A stretch of 50,794 bases of DNA. Origin: Palsa-883 sp035696165 (lineage in GTDB: Bacteria; Pseudomonadota; Alphaproteobacteria; Acetobacterales; Acetobacteraceae). The stretch is taken from assembly GCA_035696165.1 (NCBI GenBank), contig DASRQX010000269.1:1-50794 (forward strand), given 5' to 3'. Below the pieces are notes generated by a model. The model saw only the letters and a program-made list of their open reading frames with translations, was not told where the DNA came from and made no database searches. Position 1 is the stretch's first letter. Each line of letters starts with the position of its first letter. Positions 1-15,000 of this stretch are shown here, in pieces. A program made the position numbers and the translations under genes.

Positions 1-3000
1 AAAGGGATGCTCTCGGTCGTAACCGTCGCGCAGGTGAATGGCCTGGCGATCGCATCGGGTGCGGCGACGACGAGTGGGAGCGGCACGGGCGTTGGATTGG
101 GCGTGGCTGTGAACGTCGCCAACGTGACGAACCAGGCGACCATCGGCAACGGCACGGTGATCAGCAGTGGCGGCCTGACCGTTGGGGCCAATGTAGGGCA
201 GCAGACGCTCCCACTGGCCACAACGTCGGTGCCGGTGGTGAACACGACGACGGATGCGATCTTCCTGGGCCTGGGCACCGGACTGACGACGGGCACGGAA
301 GTGAAGTACAGCGCCATGGGGGGGACCGCGATCGGCGGACTGACCGACGGCAACAACTATTACGTCAATAATCAGGGCAACGGCACCTTCACTTTCTATG
401 ATACCGCGGTCCATGCCACGGCCGGCGGCAGCACAGGGCGGGCCAATCTGACGACCACGGGCGGAGCGGGCACGCAGGAATTCACCCAAACGGAGTTCGC
501 AAGCTTAGTCACCAACAATTTCACGTTCAATCCGACAGGAAACGTCACGCTGCTGACCGGGCTCGGCCTGCATACTGGCGACGCCATAACGTACAACAAC
601 GGCGGCGGCACCAACATGGGCGGCCTGTCGAGCGGCGCACAGTATTACGTGATCGATCTGACCGGCGGTCATTACCAGTTGGCTTCCTCGCTGGACAACG
701 CGCTGGCCGGTACCGCCATCACGCTCGGCGCGGCGGGATCATCCAGCGCGCAGGTGTTTCTTGACCGAACCGATAATTTCCGCGCGGACGCGACGTCAGG
801 TGCCAGCGGCGGCAGTATCGGGGTCTCGGTTTCGGTCGGCGTCAACGACGTCAGCAACAACACCGGCGCCAGCGTCGGCGACAGCGCGGCGTTGACGGCG
901 CCGAACGTGACCATTTCAGGCGGTGGCGCGGTCAGTGTGACGGCGTCGAGTTCCGAACAGAACTTTGCCCGCGCGCTTCCCTCCGCGGGCGGTGCCAGCG
1001 GCAGCAGTGTCGGCGTGGGTGGGTCGGTCGGCGTGAATGTGGTCAGCAACACGACCACCGCGACGATCATCGACGGCACCACCTGGGCCGGTTCGGCCGG
1101 CGCCGTGACCGTGACGGCGACATCGTCCGACACCGTGTTCACCCACGGCGAGAACGGCGCCTCCGGCGGCAGCGCCGCCGTTGGCATCGGCGCGGCGGTC
1201 GCGGTCGTCAGCGACACGACGACAGCGTATGTCGGAACCGGCTCCGCAATCTCCGCCGCGGGCAACGTCACGATCACGGCAAGCGACACCGGGGTTTTCG
1301 AAACCACGACGAACGCCAGCGCCGCCGGCGGCAGCGTGGCGGTCGGCGCGTCCGTTTCGGTGGCGGTCGTGAAGGAGAACGTCACCGCACAGACCGCGCG
1401 GTCGATCACGACCACAGGCGGCAGCATGTCGATCATGGCGATCGCCTCGATCGAGGACCAGACGCTGGCGACGGCGAGCACGGGCGGCGAGTCGTCTTCG
1501 GATTCGCAGCAGAACAGCAACGGCATGAGCGGCGCCGACGGCCAGGCCGACAAGCAGATGAACGGCAACAGCGACACCGCCGGGTCGTCGCTGCCGTCAT
1601 CCAGCAGCAATGTTTCGAACGCGAACGGTGACAGCAGCGGCCAGGGCGGCGGCGACGGCGGCGGCGTTGGTGTCGCGGCGTCGGTTGCGGTGGGCGTGCT
1701 GACGGTGAACAACGCGGCGACGGTGTCGGGCGGTGCTGCCCTGTCGGCGACGGGCGCGGTGTCGATCGAAGCATCGGCGGGCATCACCGACAAGACGCAG
1801 GCTGTCGGTTCCTCGGTCGCGCTGTCCAGCAACTCCGAAGTCGGCGCGGGTGTCGCGGTCGCGGTGGTGAACACGACGAACAACGCCGAGGTCGGCACGG
1901 CGTCCTCGGTCACCGGCAACGGGATCACGATCGAGGCGATCACGCCGGCCAATGACACCTTCGTGGTGTGGGCCGCGTCGGCGGCTGGCGGCACGGGCGA
2001 TGCGTCGGTGGCCGGTTCGGTCGCGGTGAACGTGGTCAACACTGACAACAACCAGGCCTCGGCCAGCGGCGCGACGCTGAAGTCGAGCGCGGGAATCACG
2101 GTACAGGCGACCAACAACCTGTCGATCCAGACGCTGGCGGCGGCGGGTGCGTTCTCGGACGGCGCCGGCGTCGGCGTGGCGGTTACCGTTGGCTATCTGC
2201 GCGCCAATTCTACGGCCTTCATCAGCGGGAAGGCGGACGCCGCCGGTGCGATTGCGATCGACTCCAAGCTGAGGCTGTCGCAACTGGGGATCGTCATCCC
2301 GAAGAACCCGATCCCACTGCCGTCCGCGACGGCGATTGCGGTGGTCGGCGCAGTGGGCACAAGTCCCACTGTTGCCGGTTCGGTCATCGTGGACGACTTC
2401 GGGCTGAACTCCAGCGCCTATATCGGCGCGGGCAGTGCGATCAACCACGGCGGGTATTACGCCGCAACCGGCACCCAGACGATCTCGGTGACGGCCGAGA
2501 ACACGACGCCGATTACCGCCATCGCCGGCGCGCTGAGTGCCACGACCGGCGCGGCGGGTATCGGCGCAAGTCTTGACCTGGAGCTGATCAACAAGACCAC
2601 CGGCGCGTACATCGATGCGAACAGCAACGTGGCGGCCGGCGGCTCGGTGACGGTGATGGCGACGTCGTCAGAGACGATGCTGTCGGTGACGGCCACGCTG
2701 GGCGTTGGCGACGACGCGGGTATCGCGGCCACCGCCTCGATCGCTCCGATCTCGCCCACCACCGAGGCGTATATCGGCGCCGGGGCCAAGGTCAGCGCGG
2801 GCGGCGCGATGACGATCACGGCGACGGAAACGTTCATCACCACGATGATCGCCGGGTCGGTAGGCGTGGGCAGTACGGCCGGTATCGGCGCCGCGAACAC
2901 GACGCTGGTGTATTCGCCGACGACGCTCGCCTATGCCGGAACCGGGACGAGCCTGACGGCGGGCGGCACCGGGCTCTCGGTCGGCGCGACGCAGAACGAG

Positions 3001-6000
3001 AATATCCTGGCGATCACCGCCGGTATCGCCGCGGGTGGCACGGCCGGGGTGGCAGGATCCGCCACGGTGGCGGTGCTGAATGATGCGACGACGGCGTATG
3101 TCGGCGCTGGCTCGACGGTGACGGTGAACGGCGGCGGCAATCTGGTGGTGGCGGCCAGCGACACAACGGGCGTCATCTCGGTGGCAGGCAACCTCGCGGT
3201 CGGCGGCACGGCCGGCGTGGGCGCCGGGGCCGATGTCGGCGTCTATACCAAGCACACCAACGCCTATATCGGCTCGGGCGTGTTTGCCACCGTCAGCGGC
3301 AATATCTCGGTGACCGCGCAGTCCACCGAAAGCCTGATCTCGGTGGCGGCGGGCATCGCGGGCGGCACGGTCGGCGTCGGCATCGATGCCGGCGTGCATG
3401 TGTTCAACCTGCAGACGCGCGCCTTCATCGGCGACGATCCGAGCGCCCCGGCGAACAAGGGCGCAGGGAACGTGCAGGCGGCGGGCAGCGTGGCGATCGC
3501 CGCCAACGATGCTTCGAATATCAACGAGATTGTCGGGGTGTTCGCCGCGGGCGCGGTCGGCGTAGCTGCCGGCGCCGGGGTGAACGTATTCACCAAGGAC
3601 ACTGAAGCGTTCATTGGCGTGGGCGCGAAAGTCACCGGGCAGGGGACAGATCCGTCGATCACGGTGGATACCGGGCAGATCGGCAGCAGCTACGGCGCGA
3701 CGACCTCGACGTTCTCGCCGACGAGCCAGACCGGCAACCAGGGGATCAACGCGAGCAATTCGAGCACCAAGTCGAACGCGCTGAACAGCGCGCAGACGGG
3801 CAATCGTTCGTCGTTCTCCTCGGCCGGCCAGATCGGCACGCCGAGCCTCGGGCCGATGGACCTGACCGGGGGCGGGTCAGGCGCGATGCAGTCGCCTGAT
3901 AGCCAGAACCAGTCGCTGTCCTCGACCAACGGCAACCGGCAGACGTCGGTTGGTACGATGTCCGGCTTCACCGGCGTGGCGGTCGGCGCCACCAACCAGG
4001 ACGAGATCCGTACGTTCACTGTGACGCTGGGGGTCGGGTCGGTCGCCGTCGCGGTGTCCGCGGGCGTGGATGTGGTGAAGGCGACGACCAAGGCCTATGT
4101 CGGTGCCAACGCCAACGTGAGCGCAGGTCCCGGCGCGACATCGGCGGTGATGGTGGGCGCCAGCGACGACTTCTACCATTTGGCGGTCGGCGCCGGCCTG
4201 GCGTTCGGCGCGGTGGGCGTGGCCCCGGCGGTCGGCGTGAATGTCATTACGGACACCACGAACGCCAGCATCGGCAACGGCGCGACGGTGAAAGCCGCGG
4301 GCGGGATCAGCGTAACCGCGACCGGAGCGGAGAACATCCTGCTGATCGGGGTCGGCATTGCGGCGGGTTTCGTGGGCGTGGGTGCGGTCGTCGATGTGCT
4401 GAGCATCAGCAACCAGACCACGGCAAGCATCGGCTCGAGTGCCAGCGTCCATGCGGGCGGCAACGTGCTCGTCTCAGCCGTCGACAACACCAACGTGCTG
4501 GAGCTTTCAGGTGCGCTGGCCGGCGGGTTCGTGGGTGTGGGCGGCGCGGTTGGCGTGATGCTGATCACCAAGGTGACCGATGCATCGATCGGCGCGAACG
4601 CAAATGTCGAGGGGCTTGGCAACGGCGCCGCGGCGAGCGGGATCCTGAACGGTGTGGTTGCAGGCGGGGCGTTCCAAACCACCAGCACGAACGGCGCGCT
4701 GGTGCAGGCGAATTCCAGCGAGACAGTCGTGCACATCGTCGCCGCGGGCGGCGTGGGCTTTGTCGGTGTGTCGGGCGCGGTGGGCGTCGCGTCGCTGAAC
4801 ATTACCACCAATGCGACAGTCGGCAGCGGCGCGGTGATCAACGACGCCAACCCGGCATTGGCGAACGGCAACCAGAGCGTCTATGTCGACGCGGCGGACA
4901 ATTTCGGCTTCCAGGCCTATGTGATCGGCGTGGCGGGTGGGTTCGTCGGCGTCACCGGCGCGGTGGATGTCGGCACGCTGGCGGACAACGTCGCGGCGGT
5001 GGTGGATACCGGCGCCCAGGTCTATGCGAAGCAGAGTGTGGATGTCGGCGCGGCCGGGCTGCAAAGCCTGACCGGCTATGTGATCAGCGGCGCCGGCGGC
5101 TTTGTGGGCGCCGGTGCGTCGGTGATGGACTGGTCGATCGGCCAGGCGCTGCAGACCAACTACTCGGACAACAGCGGGCACTCGGCCAATGGGCTGGTGA
5201 ACGGCAGCGGCGACCCGGACAGCAATGCGGGGCAGCAGTCGCAGACCGGCGCGACCCTGGTGACCGGCAGTGGCGGCATCGGCGGCTTGACCACGACGGG
5301 CTCGGTGAACGCGAACGGCAGCGCGGGGCGGATCAACAGCGCCACCGGCTCGGCCGGCACCATGGTCAACAACGCGGCGCCGACGAAGAGCTCGGTCCTG
5401 GCAATGCAGTCGGCGACGCCGGTCAATCCGGGCACCTCGGCGGTGATTCAGTCGGGGGCGCAGATCCACGCCGGTGGCGCCATCGGCGTGATCGCCGAGC
5501 AGCAGGCGACGGTGAAGGAATTCCTGGGCCAGGTGGCCGGCGGCGTCGTCGGGATCGGCGCGGCGGTGGACATCCTGTCGTTCAACGAGAACGTGCAGGC
5601 GTCGGATGACGGGGCGAATACCGCTGGCGGCGACGTCTTCGCATTCGCGTCGCTGAATTCCACGATCAACATTACGGCGCTCGACCTGTCGGCCGGCTTC
5701 GTTGGGGTCGGCGCCGGCGTGGTCGTGGTGAATGACAACAGCGTGACCAAGGCAACACTGGGGTCGGTCAGCACGCCCGGCAACGTTTCGGTGACAGCGA
5801 CCTCCACCCAGACGATCGGCGTGACGACGGGGCAGGCCAGCATCGGCGCGGTGGGCGCCGGCGCGACGTTTACCGAGGTCACCATGGGCGGTTCGACCAC
5901 GGCGACGGTCGATGCCGGTGCGGTGATCGGTAGCCTGGCGGCGCCGGTGGGCAGCCTGAGCGTCGATGCGGTTGCGGTTCAGACCGTCAGCGCGCAGACG

Positions 6001-9000
6001 ACGGCCGTGACAGCGGGCATCGGTTCGTTCGGCGCCAATTTCACCACCATCAATGTCGATCCGACGATCGATGCGGCGGTGGGCGCGAATGCGGCGGTTG
6101 ATGCCAGCGGCGCGGTGTCGGTGATCGCAACGTCCACGACCGACGCACAAGGCAGCACATTCGGCGTCTCGGCGGGCGGGTTGTCGGTTGGCGTATCGTT
6201 GACCGACCTGACGGTGGCGCCGACGATCACAGCCGAGATGGACAACGGCGACAACGTCTCGGCCGGGACGCTGAACGTGGGTGCCGCGAGCTATCTGCCG
6301 GCCAGCGGGTGGAATGCGAACGCAAATGCCACCGGATCGGTGGGCGCGCTGATCGGCGTGGTCAGCACGAACACGCAGAGCAACAATAATGACGTCGTGA
6401 CGTCCTTCATCGGGGGCGGTGCGAAGGTCGCGGTTTTGGGTGCGGTGGTGGTGACGGCGCTGAACTATACGGCGCAGAAGACCAGTTCGGACAGCAATGC
6501 GGGCGGCCTGGTCGCAGTCGGGCTGGCCACGTCTCAGTCCAACAGCAACACAACGACGAATGCTTATATCGGCACCGGCACACATATCACGTCGGCCGAT
6601 TTCAAGCTGACGGCGACAGGCGACGACAACAATTCTGCGTACACAAATGCCGGCTCGGGCGGCCTGGTCGCCGGGGCGTCGGCTGAGTCGGATACCACGA
6701 ACACCAGCAAGACCACCGCGACGGTGGGCGCCTCGGATGTGATCGTGCTGTCCGACACGACGGTCAGCCCGACCACGGGCTTCATCGTGTATGCGGACCA
6801 CGAAGCCGACTTCAATGCGCGGATCTCCACCTTTGCCGGCGGGTTGTTCGCCGGCACCGGCGGGACCGAAACCAACAACGTTACGGCGAACACGACTGCC
6901 ATCGTGGGCGGCGACGCAATGGTGGCAGCATACAATATCAGCGTGACGGCGTATGACTTCGCGAACAAGCCGGCGCTGCCCGGTAGCGGTTCGGGTTCGG
7001 TCACGCCGAATATCTATGGCGAGACGGGCGGGCTGGTCAGCGGCGCCAGCGCGTCGGATGTGACCACCATCAACTTCACCACGGTCGTGGATGTGGATCC
7101 GGGTGCGTTCTTGAATGCACTCGGCACCGAGTCGAACGATCCGATCCTGCAGCTGGAAGCGTCCAACAACTTCAACATCTACGACGACGTTGCGTTTTCA
7201 GCCGGTGGCGCGCTCAGCGGGGCTGGTGCGACCGCGACGATCAATGTTCCGACCGATATCGCGAAGGTTGAAGTCGGGTCGGCCGCAGCCCTCCAGAGCC
7301 AGGGTGCGATCCTGATCACTGCGCGCGGCGGTGGGTCGTTCGACGAGGAACTGCAGACCGACACATACGGGCTAGGGACTTATTCCGGAGGTACAACGAC
7401 GGTAAATGTCATCGTCACGAACCAGGTCCTGGTCGACTCGAACGTGCTGATGACGGCATACGGCAACCTGGAACTCGGCGCCGGCACGGACGTCTACCCG
7501 AACAACGACACCTACCAGGTGACGACCCACAACGACGGCTATGCCTACAGCGCGGTGCCGATCAGTAATGTGAATGCAAACGCGTTCCTGTCCCAGAACA
7601 ACGTCATTTCGATTGCCAGCGGAGCACTGCTGAAGACGGCGCAGGAGGTGTACATCACCGCGCAGCCGGATCGCAGCGCGAACATGGTTTCGTATGCGGA
7701 CGCGATCAACTGGGCGACCGGCCTGGCCAATGGCATCCTGGCCGCGCTGGGCGGCGGCAGTCCGATCGTCCATGGTGGAACGTCGAAAACCACCACGACG
7801 TCCTCGGTGGTCATGAATGGCACGATCGAGACAGGGATCAACAGCCATCTGAGCCTGACGCTGAACAACAACGCAAGCTGGGTGGGTGGCGATCCGATCT
7901 CGCAGGCGGTCACCGCGGCGCCGGGCGCTTCGCCGCAGATCATGTTCAGCGTAGACACCGAGGTTCCGGTGAGCCCGCTGTTTCAGGCGCTGGAGTACGA
8001 CGAGCAGCAACTGGCTGAATACGGCGCCGACAACGCGGCGCTGGCCGCCTACTACTCGGGCGAGGTGACACGAATCGAAGCCGAACTGGAAGCCGAAGGG
8101 CTGCTGACGGTCGAAAATAACGGCACGATGGTCGCTGAAGTCGGCAATGCACAGGCGCAGCTGAATGTCACGATCGATCCGGTTTATGCCGATGCCGGAG
8201 TGATTTATGTCCATTCCGCCTCGCTGACGGGGACTGGCACGTTCATCGCTCCGAACAGCGCCACCGTAACGATCATCAACAACTCGCTCGCATCGCTGAC
8301 CCTGTATGGGATCCAGATTTCCGCCGATCAGGGCGGGCTGTGGTACGATATCGGCCCGGTCTCGACCAACGCGACCATCAACGGGATCAACGGCAGCGGG
8401 TCGGCGGCGAACTTCAATCTGGGTGCCGTCGCGGACGGGCCGGCGACAACCCCGCCCGCGATTACGATCGAGAACACGTGGAGCACCACGCCGCCCACAG
8501 GCGCGCAGTGGCCTGGGATGACATTGCTCTCCCTGGCTGACGGCGGCATCGGGATTACCAACCCGAATGGATCGGTGTTGATGGCGATTGTTCCGCCGGG
8601 CCAGGGCAACATCACGTTGAATGGGCCAGTGATCGCCGCGTCAGAGACGATCACCACCCCCGGCACCCTGGTGATCAGTGGGGTGACGGATGAGGAGGTC
8701 GGCGGCGCGGCATTCGCAGCGTGGAACGCGATCACGCAGGGCGCCTATCTAGGGGCGGAGGCCGGGCAGACCTACGGCGGCATAGGGCCGGCTTCGCAAA
8801 GCGCAATCAACAATTTGCTGGCGACGCCGGGATCGTCGTTGGGCTCGGGATTGTACGCCGCCTCGATCACTATCAACGCGCAGTTCATCGACATCAACAG
8901 CCTGATCCAAAGCGGCAATCCGAACTTCGACCTGACGATCAACCCAACGGTCACGGCGGAGATCGACACGCTTCTGGCGCTTGGCTACACGGGGATCATC

Positions 9001-12000
9001 AATCTGCCGGAGGAGTCGAACGCCAACTTCACCGTGGACTATGACACGGCGACAAAGCAGATCGATGTGACGGCGGTGCCGGTGAACGGCGGGTATGTCA
9101 ACCTGACCGGGCACATCACGGACGCGCTGAACGGCACGATCGAAGTGTTTGGCGGTTACGGCTCGATCAACGTGACCAACAACAGCAACTTCGACATCGC
9201 GATCGAGAATCTGGATGCTTCAGCGCCAGGCCAGGGGCAGTTGATTATCAACGACCTGTATGCACAAGTGGCGGGCGGCCAGACGATTACCGTGCCCAAC
9301 TTCAGCATGTATACCTATGCGCCGGATACCAACACCATCACCTGGGAGAATAACCCGGGCGGGTCCAACCCCACGACCTATACGAACATCAATTCGAACA
9401 CGACGACGTTCGCGCCGCAGGCGGGGTGGCGCTATGGCTGGACAGTCGTGGACCAGGAGGAGGTTACAAAGCAGTACCAATACACCAACAGCAACTGGCT
9501 CGGCATCATCCCGACGGGCAGTGATTTCATCAACTCCTTCTCGATCGTTGCGCTCAATTCACCGAAGGTCTCGCCATCCGGTGGGTACTTCTTCTACGAG
9601 CCGTCGCTCGCTCCCGGGGCTTCGAACTACGACTTGAATCAGTCGACGCAAACGTTCGTCACCAGTCCTGGGAATATAATTTCGATCGGCCACAGTGAAA
9701 GTTCAACCTGGTATGGCGAGCATACCTACTCGGCGCTATTCCAGGAAAAGCAGGGACAGGAGACGGATTACTACAACGACGTCAGCGCGTCGAACCCGGT
9801 TACCATCGATTTCACGGGTGGCAGCACAGCCACGGTGAATGTCACGTCCACCGGCACCGGCAATATCTACCTGGATGGCGCCATCAACAACCCGTTTGGG
9901 ACCACGATCATCGATGCCGAGCACGGATCGATCTTCTCGGAAGGACCGTCACAGATCCTGACTGGCGGCGCCGTCGATCTGTATGCTGCCGGTGCGATCG
10001 GCACGGCGACTACGCCGGTTAATGTCGTGGCGCAGGCCAAGAGCATAGCCTATGCCAACCAGAGCAACCTGGCCAATACGCAGGGCATCATAGCGGTCGC
10101 GCAGAATGGCGGGATCTACCTGAATGCGCCGACCGGGAACATGTATGTCCAGGACATCTCGGCAATCACGTTTCCGACGCAAGGCATTAATGGCATCAGT
10201 GATCAACGCCAGACGTACATCGGTGGCGGCGGCGTCGTGCTGACGGCCGCCGACAACATTCTGCCGACAGGCTACTTCCGGCGTGGAGACGTGAAAACGG
10301 TATTTGGCCTTTACACCTTTGTGCCCAACGGCTCTTCGGGCCTGGTGCAAGGCGGGGCGATCACCCTGACCGCCAGTTTTGGCGAAATCGGCGACTCGAC
10401 AACTGCCGAGATCCAGATCGGCACGCCGCAGCAAAGCCCCGGGCTTGTGGACACCATTACGGCCACAGCCGTCGGCAACGTGTTCCTGCAACAGGATACC
10501 GGGAACATGGAGGTGAACTCGATCAGCACCACCACCGGCAATGTCTGGCTGAACGTGCCGTTTGGCAGCATGCTGAACGCGAATACCAACTCGACGACCG
10601 ATACGCGAACCGAGGAGCAGCTGATCCAGGGCGTCTTCAGCGATCTGGGGCTGACCGACGCAACAGGGTATCAGCAGAAGCTGAATACGACGCTGGCCTC
10701 GTTCGCCAGTGCACAGGATGCGGAATACCAGGCGTATTGGCAGGACATCATGTCCGGCGCCACCAGCGGCGCGAGTTTCGCGCAGTTGCAGGCGATCTTC
10801 GGGGTCGGCGGCACGTATGCGGCGCAAACCCCGGGCTACAACCCGCTGGTGTACAACGGCAGTGCGGCGCTGATTTCCGCGCCGGTTTACTTCACCGCCG
10901 GCACAGCCTCGACGGGCGGCACGATCACGCGCACGGATGGTGGAAGCTGGATCGCGCAAGGCTTTGTCATCGGTCAGGCGATTACCGTTACCGGGTCGAC
11001 GGTGAATGCGACCACGTCGGCTCAGACCTATATGATCACCGGGATCACGGCCAGCACGATCACCCTGGCGACCCAGGATAAGATTGTCACCGACGGGACA
11101 CTCGGTGCGCCGAAGACGGTGACGCTGCAGCACAACGCGACCGACTCGCAGGACCAGGTGAAGGGCTACTTCACCGCCAGTACTGCGACGACCCCCGGTC
11201 TGATCACGCGGACGGATGGCGGCAACTGGCTGACTGACGGTTTCGCGGTAGGCCAGACGATCCTGGTGACGGGTTCGGCGAAAGACAGCACGGCCGGCGC
11301 GACGTCGTACACTGTGACAGGCGTCACCGCGACAGTGCTGACGCTGTCGCTGGGCGACACGATCGTGGCCGAGGCGACCGCCGTGGCGCCGGAAGTATTC
11401 ACCGTGCAGCACATCTTCGCCTACAAGATGACCGCTGCGCAGAGCACGACGCTGACCAGCCATATCCGCGACTGGACGCTGGCGGAATTGCTCAACACGT
11501 TCAATGCGGGCCTGCTCAAGAGCGTGACCGACACGGTAATCACTGTCGGGGCGCCGAACATCACGGGTGCCAACGTCACGATCCTGACGGCCGATTCGGT
11601 GGGCGAGCAAATTGGCGGTGCGGTGACGATCCCGCTGTCCTATGCGCCGAACCCGCCGACCGTGCTGACGTCTGCACAGAGTGCAGCGTTGGCGGCGGCG
11701 GAACGGGTGGACGTGCAGTATCTGGCGGGGGCGCCGATCACGGCGAAGGTGAATTTCACCACCAACACGATCACTCGCACGGATGGTGGCAACTGGGCGG
11801 GGCTGTCGGTCGGCCAGTTTCTGTCCGTCCTGGGCGCCAACGGGGATTTTACGCAGAACGAAACCGACGGGACGCTGTTCTACAAGATCGACGCGATCAA
11901 CGGTGCCACGCTGACCATCGACTCCAGCACGCCGATCCCGGCGATTGAGCACGGGATGTCGGTCACGGTCGCGCCGGTGGTGCTGGATCCGCTGTTCCAG

Positions 12001-15000
12001 GCAACCGCCGCGCCGGTCCACGCGAGCGCTTATTTCACGCCAAACACGGCCGCGGCCGGGGGCACGATCACGCGCACGGACGGCCAAAGCTGGATCACGC
12101 AAGGGTTCGCGGTGGGCGATCTGGTGGAGATCGCTGGATCGGCCAACGACTCGACGTCGCCGGATGTGCCGGACGTGATCACCGCCGTGACCGCGACCAC
12201 GCTGACGCTGGCGCCAGAGGATCTGGTCGTCAGTGAAGGCACTGCTGCGGCGCCGGAGACCATCACGGTGACGCTGGGTGTGGCGCCGAAGCCGGTTGCC
12301 ATCCAGATCGCGCAGATCAACCCGATCCAGGTCGAGGCGACGGGCGTCATCAACATCACCGCGTCGCAAAGCGTGTTCGTCGACTCGACTGTGGACGTAC
12401 GGATCGGGCAGGTGACCGCGGGCACGACGTCGGTCGGCTCGCAGATCCAGATCAAGACGAAGGCCAGCATCACGGACGGCCAGGCGGTGGGGCCGAACGC
12501 GACGCCGAACCTGCAGGGCGGCGAGATCGTGCTGGAGGCGTCTGGCGCGAACGGAGACCCGGGCATCATCGGCACCGCGGCCGACCCGATCCGCATCGCA
12601 TCGATTGGCACCGGGACGACGACCGCGCGGGCGCAGGGATCGGTGAACCTGGCCGGCGTCATCGTCGGCACCAACCTGGGCAACCTGAACCTGGAGACCG
12701 TCTATTCGGCCACAGGCGACGCGAACCTTGCAGCGGCTGGCTCGGTCCTATCGGCGCTGGACAACGGGTTCACGACGATCGAGGCGAAGAACATCACGCT
12801 GCTGGCCAACGGCACCATCGGCAACATCGTCAACGGCGCGATCAACTACGTTTATCTCGACAACCTCGGGACCGTGAAAGCGGATGCGTATCAGAGCATT
12901 TGGGTGTCCGAGGGTGACCTGATCCTGAGCTTCGAGCAAAACCTGAACCTGGTGCAGGCCTATTCCTTCACCGGCGACGTCACGCTGCGGGCCGGGCTGT
13001 CGATCCTGGATGCATCAGGCACGCCGGCCACGCCGGAGATCGAAGGGCAGCAAGTCACGCTGACCGCCCTGTTCGGCGGGATCGGGCTCGCAAGCGATCC
13101 CATCACCATCTTCAATTCGACGATCCTGACGGCCTCGGCAGGGATGGGCGACATCCATGTCGTGGTCGAGGGCGGCGACGTCACGCTTGCCAGCATCGTG
13201 GACAAGACAGGATCGGTTTACCTGACCGACACCACGGGCAGCATCCTGAACGGCGAGGGTGCCGGCGTCGTTGACATCACTGCGAAAAACGCCTGGCTCA
13301 ACGCCGATGTGGGGATCAGTTCCACGTCCACACTGGCGCTCACGACCGCGGTCGGTGCGCTGGAGGCTCAGGCGGGCACGGGCGGGATTTCGCTGGACAA
13401 CACCGGCGTCCTGACGATCGGCGGCAGCTTTATCCACGATGGCATCGGCATCCTGTCAGGGGGCAACGCGCTGATCGCCACCACCGGCCAAATAGCAGTG
13501 GAGAACAGCGTCATCGCGGCACTGAGCGCCAGGCTGATCGCTCAGAACAGCACGGCCAACGGCAACATCGTGATCGCCGGGACGGACCTGCTGGGTAGCC
13601 CGCTGCTGCTGGAAGCCGCAGATGCGGTGTACTTGTATGCCGGAGACGGCATATTTCAGTCGCAGGGGGCCGCGATCAGGGCGGGCGTGGGCGTGCTTCT
13701 GCAAAGCGACTATCAGGGCGACCTGAATGGCGTGACGCCGGCCAATCCTGGGCCGTCGCAGTTCGTGACCCTTGGCACGGCGATCCAGATCGCAGGACTA
13801 ATCGCGGCACCTGTCATCCTGATGCGCGGCGGCGACGGACCGGACAGGATTGCCGCAACGAGTACGTCCGTGCTGACGGCGGCGTTCCCCTGGACCAGTT
13901 CGACCTACCCGACGCAGTTCGGCACATTCCCGGCGACGCCTTCGACCTCGTCGGTGCTGCAGATCTCTGGCCTGGCCGGAAACGACTTGATCGTCGTTGC
14001 GGGGAGCCTCACGGCCCAGAACGTCAACATGTTCGGCGGCGACGGGGCCGACTCGATCAACTTCAGCCCGACGAACGCGCAGACCGGGGTGGACGTGATC
14101 TTCGGCGACAACGGCACCGTCACCTATGGGACGACCGATATCGTGACTGGGATCGCAACGACCGACGATGGCTTGGGCGGCAACGACACCATCACGATCG
14201 GCGCCGCGGCCGACCCAGCCGAGGCGATCGTGTTCGGTGGTGAAGGCAGCAACACGATTACCATGAGCGACGGGCAAGGCTTCGTGTTCGGCGGCGACGG
14301 CATCATGAACTACACCACGCTCGGGGCGCTGACGGAGGTCACGAGCGAGGTGCCGGACGTCGTGGGCAACGATACGCTCAACCTGGGCTCCGCCAGCGTG
14401 ATCGCCTTCGGCGGATCGGGCAACAGCACCATCAACGCCGGCGCCGGATCTTCCTTCATCTTCGGGCACGAAGGTGAGGCCTACTACGGCGCCACCGGCG
14501 GTCCGCTCGGGTACGTCGAGTCGATCGACCCGACGGACGGCACGGGCACGACAATCAAGGTGGCCGATACCCCCGCCGACACGAACGTCATCATGGGCGG
14601 CAATGGCGGCGGCAAGATCACGGTTGGCGGCGGCACCGATACGATTATCGGCCATAACGGGATCCTGGCGTTCTCCGGGCGGAACACGTTCGGGCTCGCA
14701 TCTCTAAATCCCGAGGATGGCGGGAACGAGACCATCACGATGGGCGTCGGCAATGACATCGTGATCGGCGGGTCGGGCAGCAACACGATCACGGGAACGT
14801 CCGGCAACGAGATCGTCCTCGGGGACAACGGAACGATCCTGTATGATGCCAATGGCGATGTTGACTCGATCCAGTCCACGGACGTCGTGATCAATAGCGG
14901 AACAACGGCCTATGGTGGGAACAACACCATCAAGCTGGGCAACGGCAACGATCTGGTGATTGGCGGCGTTGGCTCGAACACCATCACGGTGGGCAACGGC

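Noticed and set aside
7..9. ATG at base 7 as the true start of the giant protein
   Set aside because: The frame is open to base 1, there is no ribosome site, and the first residues are already mid-domain without a signal peptide.
4507..6801. 764-codon leftward open frame inside the giant gene
   Set aside because: It is Arg/Ala/Gly/His-rich shadow sequence opposite a GC-rich repetitive gene, with no domain or ribosome site.
780..7150. CRISPR-like or DNA-level tandem repeat
   Set aside because: The periodicity is at the protein level; the DNA units are strongly diverged and in frame.
9949..12369. 806-codon leftward open frame inside the giant gene
   Set aside because: Same reason: antisense shadow with extreme Arg/His content and no recognisable motif.
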